A stretch of 64,000 bases of DNA from Phoronis australis (Eukaryota; Phoronida; Phoronidae), in NCBI GenBank assembly GCA_002633005.1, contig NMRA01000242.1:284868-348867 (forward strand). Reading direction: 5' to 3'. This document shows, piece after piece, positions 23,701 through 38,700 of the stretch. Below the pieces are notes generated by a model. The model searched no databases, was not told where the DNA came from, and was given only the letters and a program-made list of their open reading frames with translations. The translations under genes were made by a program, and so were the position numbers. How positions within the stretch are numbered: position 1 is the first letter of the stretch; each line of letters opens with the position of its first letter.

Positions 23701-26700
23701 ACCTATCAGCTGAACTACAGAAATTTCAAAACATACGAACAACACTGAAAGAAATTTTGAGAGCTGTTTTCAAGAAATCAAGACAATAATCCATATTTAA
23801 CGCACATCTAAAGACATAAACAAAGAAAAACATCATTTTGAACTTTGCTATAATACAGGCAAACAGTTGGGTACGTGACATGCATGAACAAGGGTTAGCA
23901 GTCTCACAAAAAAACACTGCAGGCCAATAACACAGCCACCGGGGCAAGAAAGATGAATACAGTGCCTACTTCAATGATGAACAAAGCACAGAGAAGCCAA
24001 TATAGAAAGTCTGGGAAAAACAAGAAGGGCAACCAGCCAAACAATTGAGACCTGGGCTTGAACACAGTGGTGGGGAATGACATTTAAATATTCAAGACAC
24101 AAGCTCAAGACCAACAAATCGAACAGTTTCAGTTAACATTTGTTCTTTTTCAATTTTTTGTGTACATGTGACTTGATAACAATAAGTCATATTGATTGCA
24201 ACTGCACAAGTTACAAAGATCGTGGTTGGTTGCAACTACAATAGTTACAATGGCCGTGATTGGTTGCAACTACACAAGTTACAATGATTGTGGTTGCTTG
24301 CAACTCTAGAAGTTACCATGGTCATGATTGGTGGCAACAACACAAGTTCAATGCAAGAAGAGCATTTTTGTTTGAGTTTCAAGTGACCAGAACTCGAATG
24401 CTTGGGCTGGATTCACAGGAATTGCAAGGAATACTGTTACCTTGAGTTTGGAAACACTATTTGCACGTCGAGACATCGGCTGTGAAGAGGTCAAACTAGT
24501 CAGTGTTGACAGACGGGGTAATTAGTAAGACAGGTGAGGTGACTGTTGACGAGTTATTAGGTAGAATTAAAGTTGGCCAACATGGCCACTATGAGGAATT
24601 TGTCTCTTACAAAAATAGAACTTGTCAAAGGTCCCTTTGGCGTGCACTTGGCCTCAAATCAAGCACACAAACACAATTTCATAGCAACCAAACCATACAA
24701 TACGACGGTCCCTCACAAAACTCTACTTTGTCCCAGAGGTATCATTGGCCTTGCTTTGAAAATGTTATGCTGATTCTGGGGCTCGTGTCAGAAAACAACA
24801 TGCATCCACGGATACTTGTGAAGTCTGTCCCACTCTCTATTGCTGCAGTTGCAGCAAAAAACAGCAGTGAAACTTTGCTGACATTAGAATATCAAATGCA
24901 CAAATGCAGCTGAGAAAAACTTGCAAAAAAGCGTGGTACAAATAACACGAGAAGCTATAGTGGCATGAAAACAAGGCTATAAAACTGCTTGATGAATACT
25001 GCAGCATTACAGCGGGGGAACCAAGTGTCAACATGTACTTTGGGACAGCCGTATTGTTGATCATGTGATATGAAAGAACATTGTTCTCATCAGTCACATA
25101 GTCATATTACCACCTCTAATATTTCAAGTCTGAAAATATTCTTGTCTCAACTGAACACTGAACACGAGAACTTCTACAATTTGTGCAAAAGTTTATCTGC
25201 ACATGTGGACATAAAGTGCTTCAAAACACAAGTCTGATTTCTATCTTTGGTCATAGAGGCTAGGTCATTCAGTGGACTAGCCAGCACAGAATGAAGAAGG
25301 TCCAGGTTCATGCCCTGGTCCGGACAGGATTCTTTTCAGACTTAAAATTACTAAGCTATGTGACATGAATACGTGACATATGGTGGGACAACTAGTTTAT
25401 GAATTACATTATTGAAAATTGGTCATGATTTATTTTAAATCTCTTCCAAGTTGTAGTATAACTGCATGACCTTAAAAGTTGCCTCATCCTTTGATCAGGG
25501 ATTTTCTATGTTACTTTCAGAAAAATGAAACCGATCATTGATTCGCACAGTCACCTCAATGATTTCAGATAAACAAACCTTAACCACCAGAGTTAAGAGA
25601 TAGATTCATTCCACATGGAATAAAGATATAAAAACAGATGTTAGTTTATGAAGTGGTTCACAATTCAAGAGAAATAATAACCTGGATTAATTAAAGAAAT
25701 CGTTTACATTATAGAGATAAATTCTGTTTTGCATTGCAGAGATAGAATCCTTTCACAATGCAGAGAGAAACTACAAACTGTGTTAATAGATAGAGTGGTT
25801 TACAGAAAAACTGATGAACCAAGAAGTGGTTATGCATTTTAAGCCTATGGATACTCCTAATAGGTCATTCATACTGTGACTGGTTAATACTTTTAAGGCC
25901 AATGGGAAGACATATACAGTAGGACAGTATTGCACTTCAGAAAATTTATCATGGATAATCCAAACGTATGAAGATATTTTCAAAAGTGAATAAAATGTAC
26001 ATTTAAGTAAACCAGCTCACAACCCTTTGTAAGCGCAGACCAGAAAAATGACGGATAACTAACTCCATACAAAAGCACAAATATGCTACAAAGCTTACTA
26101 TTTACTTGTTTTTATAGTCCTTATGGCCACACACAGCCTTAAGATTGCACTGCATTGTGCATTTCATTCTTTCCTTATTGCTATTGGCTAGTTGGAGTGA
26201 TTTAATAAATCATTGGCCAATGAAAGACATACTCATGCATGCTGGGAAAACCCATCAACATCAGAAATACTGGTTCCTGTTAACAAAACCACTCTCCTTG
26301 AAGATGATCTCCACGTACAATTTAAGAGCACTTCAAAACTGTATGCGGCTGTTAATCCCCCTACCCAGTGCGCTTTTAACAAAGTCCATGATTGTGGATA
26401 ATCTCTAAAGTGCCAAATTGTTTGGAAGTACCATACTAATTAAGACAGATTATTATTAAATCTAGATAAACACTTTAGAGAACTAAGGGTTGGGGTAATT
26501 AAAAATGAGGGACAGGCTAGAACCATAACAACAAGAGTTCAGCTAGCAAGAATATCATAATCACTGCTTACTTTTAACTAAATGATAGATAAAATTGTCT
26601 TGATGAGCATTTTTAATTTGAGAATGGTAATGTACATACTGATAAAGGGTGGATACTGAACCAGGTGGAAACAGATGGTGTAGTTAACAGTTATAGAGCA

Positions 26701-29700
26701 CAAAAACCTCTAAAGAGAATCCTGATGACCAAGTACTAGATGAGACTAACATGACCAGGCAATAAGAAGGTGCCGTGATATAGCATAGGGCAGCCAGCAT
26801 CCCACAAAGGACTGGTTTGTAACTTAAAGGAATGTATGTATGACCATGTGAAGCAAAAACATGTTTTTTGTCTTTCGATAAGTTCCACAACAGTAACAGT
26901 AGAGTGTAGAACCTCTATAGCATTTATCTGACCTCCCCATGAAAAAGAAAAATCACCCTTATTAAATGAGGCACTCAGGGGTCACAGGTTTCCAGGGAAG
27001 ATAAGTCTCCACTTCTTGACATTTTAGAAAGATGCAACACCAGCTGAGTTACACCACAAGACAGCTAAACACTAAACTAAATCGAAAGCATAACCTAAAT
27101 TCACATCTGCAGCCTGGCTAACATTACAAAAGTTGACAATAAAGAAACTTCAAAATGCATCAAGTGCGCTTACAAGAGATTATTGAGAGGGAACAGACAG
27201 ACAGACAGACAGACAAGAGGGGTCACTGTCAGCCTACCTGCCGTTGGCGCTCCTGTTCCTTCGCCCAGTCCTCCATTCGCTTACGCTCCTGATCCATACT
27301 GAATGCCCTTCGACTAAAGCTGGTTGATGAAGGGCGTTGCCTCGACAAGTGATCCTCAAAGTCCTTCTCAACACGACTCTCAAGGTTACTTTTGTTCTGC
27401 GAATTTTTCCACGGCTCGAAAATCAGTGATGTCCTCGACTTAGGAGGAGCCACAGGCTCAGGTTCCCTCCTAGGTACATTATTTACTATCACATTTGTAC
27501 CAGTAGGGGATATCACCTGATTGTTCAACTTTGCAAGGGGGGCCGAGACCTGCATATGTTCCGCAACCTTGTCCTCTACCACAGCATGATGGCGCTCATT
27601 GACACCAGTCACACCATCATCACCCAGTGCCCGTTGATTAGCCAGTCTTTGCTGTTGAATTTTTTCCTCAACTTTGGCCATCTCAAGACTGATGAATGGG
27701 TCATCAAGGGAACTGTCAACTCCTGATGAAGAGTCTGGTTCCTTCTCAACAGTCGGCATAGAACAGTCACCCGACACGCCATTTGTTTCACTCACATCAT
27801 CAATTGATGACTCGTTGGTGAGACTACTCCAAATATTATCGTCTTGCTTTTCCTGCCAAGAGGCTTTTAAACTTGCCTGCCAATTTCGTTTTGGCTTCTT
27901 TTCCAACTCATGACTAAAATCATTCTTGTTCACCATAGAGTCTAGTTCTGCTGTTCTTGGAGGCTGAGATTCAAGTGTAGTAGAAATCAGCGCACTGCTA
28001 ATGGTATCCTCAGATAATTCACTACTTAGAGTGGACAATTTAGAATCCTGTAATACAATATGCAAGGCATGCTCAAGAATGCCAACAACAGAAAAATTTG
28101 TTCAGCAGTATTGTAACATGTTGTTGCAGTGTTAAATCTAACGGAGATTAAAGTAAATCATCATAATGAAGAATTGCAAACAGAGGAAGACAAGCTTTCA
28201 CATGCGCAGTGCATGACTACAGACGAGTCAAATGCCTGAAAGCTGGCAAGTGTTAAAACATGCACAAAAATACCAAAAAATGAGAAACTGAGTTTTAAAC
28301 ATTTATAAAAGATAACTGCTCTAAACTGAGTAGCTGCTGAAAGAGAAATGACAGTTAATAAAACGCCTGATTGATTGCCGCATTGCAAAAGATAAGTTAA
28401 TTTCCAGCTGTGTCGCTCCATTTTTGCTAGCTGCTAAAACACAAGTAATTCCCTAATCACCTCCGCCAACTCTTAGAGTGCTGCCATCAGTTCATACTTA
28501 CAGGGTCCTGTTCTAGAATATTCTGATAACTCTTAGCCAGCTGCTCTTCATCATCATCTTCCCTATCCTCAGATACTATGTCCTTGTCCATGTGATCACT
28601 AGCAGAGACTGCGCCATCTATATCCTGCAGAAGAAGATACATGATGTTGAACAACATTAACTTCCCTTGTGAGGTTGGTATCCTTTTACTGTAACATACC
28701 AGTCTACCGAAAAATTAAATTTGGACAAATTGCTTTGCATTAAAGAAACGTAACAACAAACAGTGTTCATACAACACAGATATTCAATTAAATACGGTAA
28801 CAGGATAACTTCATTACCAAGGATAGAATTTCTTAAGTAACTTTTTGAGTATTAATAATAAACAATAATAAACCAAAACTATGTTTTTAAAATCCTTGAT
28901 AATCACAGAATCTTTTCATGTGCACAAAAACAATGCCCAAAGGTTTATAATCATTTATCTGTGTTTTTTCAAAAAATCTTAATTTTTCATGGAGATCATT
29001 GTAATTCACACACGTGAATTTTTTCAGATGAAACTTGTAAATTCTGTTCCTTCATTTTGTTAGCTTCAATAGCACGTCTGGGGTTTCCTTTAAGACCTTT
29101 TAGCTTGAGAGCTCTGCTCTCAAAAATGGAGACATCAACGTCCTTTAAAAAATAGATATCTTGATTTTTGACAGCCCAACTCTTGGGCTAAAAAATCTTA
29201 AAAGAAAATCCGAGGCACGATTTTCTAGCTAATCAAATAAAGAAACAGAATTTGCTAATTTTGTGCAAAAAAAATTGTGCATGTTAATTCAACAGTCTCC
29301 AAGAAAAATCTCTCTCCTTGAAAAAATGCAATACCACACATAATAAAATTCTGTCATCAGCAAGGATTCCAAAAATTAAATAGCTCTATGAGTCTACTAT
29401 CAATGAATAATTTAAAAGTTATTTAAGAAATCATTGTTAATGAAGGTATCCTATTATGTATCTTTGAAAACTTAATGCCATTTGAAAAAAACAAGATTGT
29501 AAAGGAACTGGTGAACCTCTTGAAATTTCGTTTCTGTTTTGTTATTCAGTTCGGGCGAGCATTCAGCCTTCGTCTGTGATTGGTCAATTCTCTTCTGCTG
29601 CACCATGCCTATTTTCCTCTGAGCTGGGCCGCGACTGGGAACTGGTTTGTAAGGTGTGTCTTTAGTCTTTGTTGAGTCAGCCGGCACAGGTAGCTCTATT

Positions 29701-32700
29701 GATATATTGACACGATTACACAAAATCAGGAAACTCTTGAAAACCTTCATGTTGGCTCCATTGAACTACAGTAATACACGTCATTGGCAGCTATAGCACT
29801 GTGAACACCTCGAGTATTTTTGTACTCTCAAATTATCCCACAGACGGAAGCATTTCATGTCACCACATGAGTAAAATTCAACTTCAATCACAATAAAAAA
29901 AGATTGCAGGTGGCCTGGTGCCTTTTGCGGTACATCAGGCGTGTTTAGGCCACAAGGCCGGGCCCATTACACTAATAACCTGATTATGACTCATGGGGAC
30001 ACAACTTCATCGGATTCCTCGTGGGTAAAATCTTCTAATCTGCTTGTTTGTTTCAGAAAGACAGAAAGACTATTAAACCTTATGAACTAACAATGTTAAC
30101 CAGGCAGGTTATGAGTTTATCAAGTAGTAGATTACGGTGTCTATTGTAGGCAGGGCAAATCTCTACCAGATGTTGAGGAGTCTTAGCCTCCAAGCCACAG
30201 TTGGGACACAATGAACATGCCATGTGGCCTGTGATGTTACAGTACCCATCTAGGTTGCAATGTCTAGTAATAACCTGGATCAGCTGCCTTATAGCAAGCC
30301 TATCTAAACATAACAGTTTCTTTGAACCTCTTGGATTAATAGGACTTGGAAAAAGTTGCTTGGTTTGTCTGCAGGCGGAGAGCTTTCTCCATGCATCCAC
30401 AGACATTTTGCGGACCCAGCGTCTTATCTTTGCTCTGAAGCAAATATAGGCAACTGGTATGCAAGGTTCTGATACAAAATCACAATAAGAAGTCCCATGA
30501 CTCCCAAAATATAGGATGATGATGAATGCACTGGTATATTCATGTAATAACAGGCTTAATCAAACGTTATAAGTACAAAACTTCACAAATGACTTTTGAG
30601 ACTTGCTAGCCATTCCTAGACCAAATTTTATTGCTGTTACAATTGAAGCTCCCACATGCAAAGATATGAAAGCACTCCAAGGAATACTTTGACAGTGTGT
30701 TGAGTGACAACACAACTGATCTGGCTTCTGTATTCAGTGGCTATGTCATGTTCAGATTTCATTTTAATTCAAAAGTCAATTACTCAATGCCACACTAGGC
30801 CTTGTAAATCCTATTTCTAGTCTAGTATCCAACACATTAAGTCTGGCTCTAACAGCACAGCACTCACCTCCAGGCTTATAGGCACGGCGTATGAATACTT
30901 CCATGCGACCCATGACGTTGGCTGCCTTGTTCATCTGCAGCACCACGTAACCATGGTTACACTCCGACATGCTCTCCGCGTTAATTGCCGTGATCTCATC
31001 TCCCACCTTTAGGCCAGCTTCAGCAGCTGCACTTTCTGTGGAAATTAATTACACTTTTAGGCACTAATTGACAACTGTGGATTACTAAGATGATAGTGAA
31101 GGATGTAGATGGTCGGGACAAAGTCAGCTTAAACTTAAGATCTTAGGAGTTACTGTACACTAGGCATAAATAAAGTTGGTAGGTATAGTAATGTTCTGGC
31201 ATCTACATAATCACTCATCCAAACTGAAATTATGTTTCCTAAAATTGAAGTAACCATAATATAGACATTTTCACAAGCACACAAAACCTACGCTGGAAGG
31301 AAGAAGTTCATGATGACATAGGTTGTAATTTTTTCAAGAAATATAACTGTAAATCATGTTATAACAAACTAACATTTCCAGAAGTTCGCTTTACTGAGGG
31401 AGCTGCTTAGTCAAATAGAGTGCACTTTGCGTGCCCTGAAAATACTGATAGCACAGCTATCTTATACCTTCGTCACTGTCACTGAGAATCCAAAAGCTGT
31501 CTCTCAACTGCTATGATCTAACAGCCACCAGTAGACTCCCCTTAACACAATGGAATGGATGATGTATTGATCATCACAATTCCAAACAGCACAAACCTGG
31601 CGCTACTGAAGCTATGGAAACAGGTATGCCTTTATCCTTGCCACCTTTTATGGTCAGCCCCCAGCCTTTGTCCTCAAGATACTCTTCCCGAGGTAAGTTC
31701 ATATTGACCACCAACCTCATGTAACCCTGGTATCAAAACAACACAGTGTTAGCCAGCAACATGTAAGTGCACAGAATAACTTACACTGTTTTAACACAAT
31801 TGCATATTCTGGTTTCACAAACCGGACCATACAACAAAGTTATTATGATGAAAAATTGATTGATGGAGTGAAGAAACTGAGTTCTAAAGCAAAAAATTGC
31901 ACATGAATTGAACGATTTATTTTTTCCTTAAGGCAAATTGCATAATTTTAGTATTCAGTTCAGGAACACAATGTTGCTATCTCACAACGTTCTGGACAAA
32001 TTTTTGAATATTTCAGCAACTACTGAAATACGTCAAAGATTAACCCCCTCCACTCGCCCTCATATTTTTCTTCACCACCTATTTCGCAGAATGCGCAATG
32101 TTATTGACATTACAAAAACAACAAGAGCAATGCGGAGCGTTGAAATGCGCCCACGAATGCATCGCAAATGGTGTGCTTTTAGGGTTATTTATTTGTATCA
32201 TAAAAATGGCCACTAGATACCGCAAAAACGTACAATCATTCCAAATACAGCTATGGATGCAAAATAAAACCGAGCTACCACTAAGAGGCGCCACAGTAGT
32301 CAGTTGCCATCATCAAACGTCCTCTTCACAATGAGAACATTTCAATTTTCAAAACCATCCCTAGAAGGATTTGGTTGACCAAGGTTTGAAAACAGCAAAA
32401 ATGGCCACTAGGTGGCGCAAAATACATAGATTCCATCCAAAAACAGGAGCAAAGCATCATCTCTTCAATAGATGCCTATATCCAAAATTTTATGAAAATC
32501 TGTTTTGGACCTTTGAAGATACAGAGGTAAACGTAAAAAACTAAAATTGCCACTAGGGGGTACACGAGTGGTCAGATCCATCCGAAAAACGTCGTTGTTC
32601 GTTGTTAACATCATATAACTATACTTGCTATATCAAGTACAGATCCTGCAAACGGTTTAGGAAATACAGCCATGAGCGCAAAAAAACTGCCAACAAGAGT

Positions 32701-35700
32701 AATCGAAGTTGGAAAATCTTCGTCAGCCGTCCACTTCATAGTTAAAACATACATGCCAATTTTCACAATTATCCTGAAAGCGGTTTGGTTGATAGACGAG
32801 TGAACGCCAAAAAACAGACTCAAAAACAGTAAAAATGGCCTCTAGGTGGCGCAAACTAGGTCGAATCCATCTGAAAATGGAGAGATGGCGTCACCTCATT
32901 AACAGATGTCTGTATGCCAAATTTTATGAAAACACATTGAGGACCTTTGAAGATAGAGAGGTAAACGTAAAAAATAAAATTGCCACTATGTGGCACCAGT
33001 AGTCAGATCTGTCTGATAGTCGTCATCTTGCGTTATTAACATCATATAAATGCACTTACTAAATTTAGTAAAGATCCTGCAAACGGTTTAGGAGATACAG
33101 CCACTAGGAGGCGCCACAGTAGTTGAAGTCGTCGGAAAACCCATCGTCAGCCGTCCACTTCATAGTAAGAACATACATGACAATTTTCGCAATCATCCTT
33201 AGAGCGGTTTGGTTGATGGAGGGATTTACGCCAAAAAACAGACTCGAAAACAGTAAAAATGGCCCCTAGGTGATGCAAAATACCTCGAATCCATTCGAAA
33301 ACGAAAAGACAGCGTCACCTCATTAATAGATGCCTATGTGCCAAATTTCATGAAAATCGGTTGAAGACCTTTCAAGATATAGAGGCAAACGTAAAAAACC
33401 AGGGGGCACAGCAGTATTCGGGTCCGTCCGAAACTCGTCACCCTCTGTCGTCAGCCCTATTTGAACACACCTGCCAAATTTCAATAAGGTCCTGCAAGGG
33501 GTTTAGGAGATACAGGACGCCAAGACAGAGATGACGGCAATATGCACCCACACATAAATATGTGGGCGCATAAAAATTGCAAGCATGACAGGAGGCAATC
33601 TTACCTCCCTAGCCGAAGTTAACATGACGGTCGAGCGTTTTGATTGGTGGATGAGCTGAGGGCCAACAAACTCATCGTCTGAACTCTCCTCACTCGATTC
33701 TTCTTCTGATCCTTCTTCACTTTCTTCTTGCTGCTGTCCAGTGTCCCTACTAGGTGGCGCTGAATGCGCTACTGAATTTCTAACAGGGACTATGGCTTCG
33801 TCATCAGCATCACCATCGTCTGTATTCCGTGTAGAATACCCGAAATATCCACTGGCTCTTCGCGATCTGGAGAGTAAATAAAGAATTTGATAGCAATGTA
33901 CAAATTTAGACCAGCCAGTCTATACTGGCCAAATAAATGTTGGAATTCCCGCTCAAGTGGAAAGGAAGGCTGATAAGCACTGCTTTATGTTTACCTAAGG
34001 TATTGAACTTCAAGGACATGAACAAACACAAATTTGTGCCATTAGTAAAGACAGAGAATAAAGAAAACTATGTTTAAGTTGACTGTGTGGACCAGCATCC
34101 AACAAGCCTCACAGTCTCCCCGTTCAAAGTCAGTATTACATCAATGATAACTGCACAGTTTAAGTTGAAAAACACGTATTTGAGAGATGTTGCTAAGTTG
34201 AGGCTTATTGTACATTTTACAGCAGCTAATGTGACAAAAAGTGTTACAAATATCAAGGCAGCACAATACTTAGCCAGCCAGCTAGCTGTATGAAGACTAC
34301 CGTCAAATTAGTATACAGCTTTGTCCCAAGGCTAGGTACAACTTAGCCAGCCAGCTAGCTGTATGAAGACTATCGCCAAAATACAGCTAGGTACCACTGT
34401 GTGTTAACAATCGTAGAAAAAAGAAACTGGCCAATAGATGATGCAATATTTCATGGATTCGAAAGCCGATGCAGAAGATCGCTCCACAAATTTAGCAGCA
34501 GAATAGTGGTAGAACGTCAATTTTTCCAAAACCAGAAAATAATTTTATTTACTCAAATAATTGTGCAGTTTTTAACGACACTAATTTTGTGTCATATTTT
34601 ATCTGGTCAGTTTTCTACCCACATCAGCACAAAGCTGTATATTTAGTGTCCGGCCTTGTACCAAGGCTACACAATACTCATACAGTGTCGTCGCTGCCAA
34701 CAGTCTAACAAGTCATTAAATAACCCTTCTCACTACATTTCAATTATACCTGCTTAGTAGAAAATGTCAAAAACAAACAAAAAATATTATTATAGTAAAC
34801 AGACGAGTTAACACTCGCGTTCATGTAAGCACCCATTTCCTACTTTGAAACATTTTCAAATTGAGTGTCTACTGCTTGCTTAACCTCAATTTTTGAGAAT
34901 TTTCAATTAAGCACTCTTTGCTTGGGCAATGTCCACCTGTAATTTGCTTTAATCAGTGAATTGATATTCAAAAAAGTAATGTGCAATTTAAAATGCAGAA
35001 ACTGGATTGACTTCTAGTCACAGTGTAGTAGCAGTTTACATCAGAAACAATGTATTTTGTTAGCAAAACATGATAAAATTAACATTGACGGAGACTGTAG
35101 TCGGCCAGCTATAGGCTCTCATTTTTGGCTACAACAAATTTATTTTTTAAAAGAATCCATGATTTTTCAGTTTTGAGAGCCTAGCCCTACATCTGTTTAC
35201 CTCCAAAGGTAAAGTAACACCAATGACAGGCACGGTGGGTTCACGTGTCTTGACGAGGTTGACCTATTTTTTCATTTATGGTAAGTATTCAACGACAAAG
35301 GATCAAACTCATGGAAATCTGCGATATTTTGAAGCTTTTTATTTCATACAAAATTAATTAGTGGATATGAACCAACATCACAATATTTTCTGCTCATGAA
35401 ATTTACACACATCATTCCTGCATCAATATGCCATTCAACCAGGACATACCACACCTAGATGAAGTTTTTTGACAGAAAGTTTCCCAATAGTTTGAGAACC
35501 AATACTTGAACTGAGAACTTTGCATCTTTAATGACTTTGATGATATTCATACCACAGATCAGTCATAGAATTTTGGCAGGTATTTTTCCAACTCATCTCA
35601 AGTTGCATAGTTACCTACATGAATACAGGTGTCAGCGCGAGAGAACTGATTTCGGGTAAGAAACTAACCAAATTTTGGTATATGGATTTCAATTTTGAAG

Positions 35701-38700
35701 GTCATAGGTGATCAGGGCAACCACCTGGTTCAGGCTTCGATAAGTGCTCACCCCATTTCGATTAAAACAACCCATCTCAGGGTTAACCAGCCACCTCCCA
35801 TTTCCAGACACACCAATTCGAGCAGCCAGGGTGTAAGTCCAATGTTTACAGTATATGTGACTTAAATATAATATTGAAGAGCAAATGTAAAGGAACCTAT
35901 TTGTTGCAAGTTACACAACTATCCCAAACTGAATATAACCAGAATTGATGCATGTGATCCACTTACTTGTCTAGCATTGTTTCAGCAGATGGTTTAGGCT
36001 TCCTGCGGTTCCTGTTATCATCCTCTTCCTCTAGAGCCAATGTTGTTGAAGCCGACGCACTCCTTCGCCGTTGCTTCCAGTTTGTGAGATTCTACAAGGA
36101 ATGCAATGACATGTGAATACATTGCAACGAGTTACATAACCCGGAGATATGAGCCTATTAACCAATGGAGAAATGATAATCCTACCTGTGCGTTGGTGTT
36201 TGATAACAACGTAAGGTTACGTTTGCATTTGATGTACAACATCAGTATCTCAGTTGCTTCTGTTGCAATAAAAAGTGGAATAGTTTCAAGAGTGTCATCA
36301 ACACTGCCACACAGTACAAGTACAGACAGACTTTCTATCACCAAAAGGAACAAACACGGGTAAGTCTATGGGTTAGTCTATCCCACGAATAGCTGCCATT
36401 CTACAATCATTAGGTACAACACAAGGGTACGTCTGTTCCACAAACAGACTTCTGTCTCTATGCCATCAATGGTTATAAACAAGGGCAAGACCATCTCACA
36501 ATCACTCAGTGCTAGGAATGGCACACAGTAGCCCATGTAATGAGCATAGCGCAGGCCAAGTAATGGCACACAGTAACCCATGTAATGAGCATAGCGCAGG
36601 CCAAGTAATGGCACACAGTAACCCATGGAATGAGCATAGCGCAGGCCAAGTAATGGCACACAGTAACCCATGTAATGAGCATAGCGCAGGCCAAGCAACC
36701 CGTCATAATTATGTGTGATAAAATGGGCTTTATTACATTCCTACGAAGGTACAACTATGTGGTTCGGTCCTTCACATCTAAGCGAAACTGAAATACCCCT
36801 GCTACAGAAAGCACACAAGACAGTGCATGCCATCTCACAACTGTCCAAGGAAAGACTATTGAACAACATTTGAAAGACTGCTCCACCAACCATGCCAGTT
36901 CATCAAAAACAGCAAAGAACTACCAAACAGCGTTAATTAGTTCACTGGAATGACATACAAACTGTTGGCGATAAAGACAAATCACCTCCAAATATGACAT
37001 CCTTTCATTCATGAAACAAGCAGCAAGTGAACATTCAAAAGAAAGTCAGAGGACTGACAGAGCACCTCATACTAAGTCTGTCTGTGGCCCACGCAGTGCC
37101 TTACTTTCTAACTAAAGTCTGAGCAGGCTTATGTGAAGCGTTCGAGGCTTGGGCTGATTTGCTGTCCAGTATTTACTGTTGTTCTTCAACCCACCTCAAC
37201 GATGCTCAAAACTAATCCTCAAATGTTCCACAATGTGAAGTCACTGTTTTTATTCAACGCAGTTGTTACTGGATATAATTGCATACCTTACATTCTGTTC
37301 AAATCTGTTGAGAAAAATGAACTAGTGCTTATGTTAAGACCCCCTCCCCCTCTTCTCTAACTTGTTCCTCTCATTTTACTTATAATAGTTCAAATACAAA
37401 TAGAATTTTCATACAGTTACGATTATTTCAGAACTTGTGTGCTAAGCTCAAGTAAACTGAATGTCATACTAACACAGTGTGTAAGCACGAACTTTAATTT
37501 TGAAAGTACCCCCCAGTTCAACCACTTAGAAACATGCCATTTAGAGTTAACTGTAATACAATCAATATAATATCCATCACAAAACTGCACTAACCTTTGA
37601 ATTAAGTCAAACAGAGGGCACCGTACAAAAAGTATAAAGCTAAAGGGGCTGCTAGGATACTTCTAAACTAAGGTATAGTAGGAAATAAACAACAGCACTA
37701 TTATAACATACATTCATGTATAAACACACTCACACACATATATACTGGGTTGACTTGAAGATCTGCACCTTGCCAATGCGATTTCAGATTGTGTTTGGTG
37801 ACCTAGCAAAAATTCTAAGGTGCCATGAAGTCGCCACAGCGAGAAGCAAATGTCAGACAATAATTCATCCGGTAATAGCCTATTCAAATTGGTTATAAAA
37901 GCATGTCCGGTTTGTGGTCCCTGAACTCCCTAAGTTTGTGTCGCAGCCATTTTGTGTTATGGGACGTTTCTAACTACCTAACATTGTCCTTACATTTAAA
38001 CCACAAGGGGACATCAAATTTCTTTATTGTGACACCTTCCCCCAACCCACAAAGACCAACGTGAGTAATGGTGACTTACCGATTTCCACTCCTCGTCATC
38101 ATGTGTGATTTTATGACGAATTTCTTTAATCTGTGTAGATATCTGCATTTGGGCCTCTGCTGTTTTTGCTAATGGTGACACCTTTGTGGCGATGAACTGG
38201 TTTGGGTTGGGATGGGCGGCACTTGTCTTCCTTTCCACTGGCCGTGTGATGGCGACAGGGTCATCTGTTTTTGATGTGCCCACTAGGCTGTCATGTGATG
38301 AGTACTGATCTCCATAGCGAAATCGGTTGTACGCCTCCCTGGCATCATCCTGACTCAGGTTGTCATCACTGCGATAATGAGGACGATCAAATCTATGATC
38401 TGCTGTGTACGAGGCATCAAATGTTGCAGAGAACCGTGGATTCTCATCATGTGACCTCCACGGGTGACTGCTACTATGACGACGCGGGTTTTCTCGTCCA
38501 GGCATCACGTCTTCGCCGCTGTGACCTTCATCCGAAAACGGGCGCTCCAATGACCCCGAGGAATCGTATGAACTGTCTGGAAAGTGCTGCAAACTGGCCT
38601 CCACCTGATGCTGTTGCTGCTCCTCACGGTACGACAGATGCTCACCACTTCGCAGGGAACCGTACGCGCTAGAGTAATCGAGAGAGTCGGATGAAGCTTG

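Larger units (their letters stand above)
23360..27237. other. Intron of the LMO7-like gene
   Basis: Holds a 34-bp minisatellite (24196-24350), a SINE-like relic (25251-25345) and a (CAGA)n tract (27191-27214). The open frame 24503-24913 has no splice or homology support. Extra small phase-0 exons cannot be excluded. Confidence 0.5.

Noticed and set aside
24503-24913. 136-codon + strand open frame in an intron
   Set aside because: No recognised family, no splice context, AT-typical composition.
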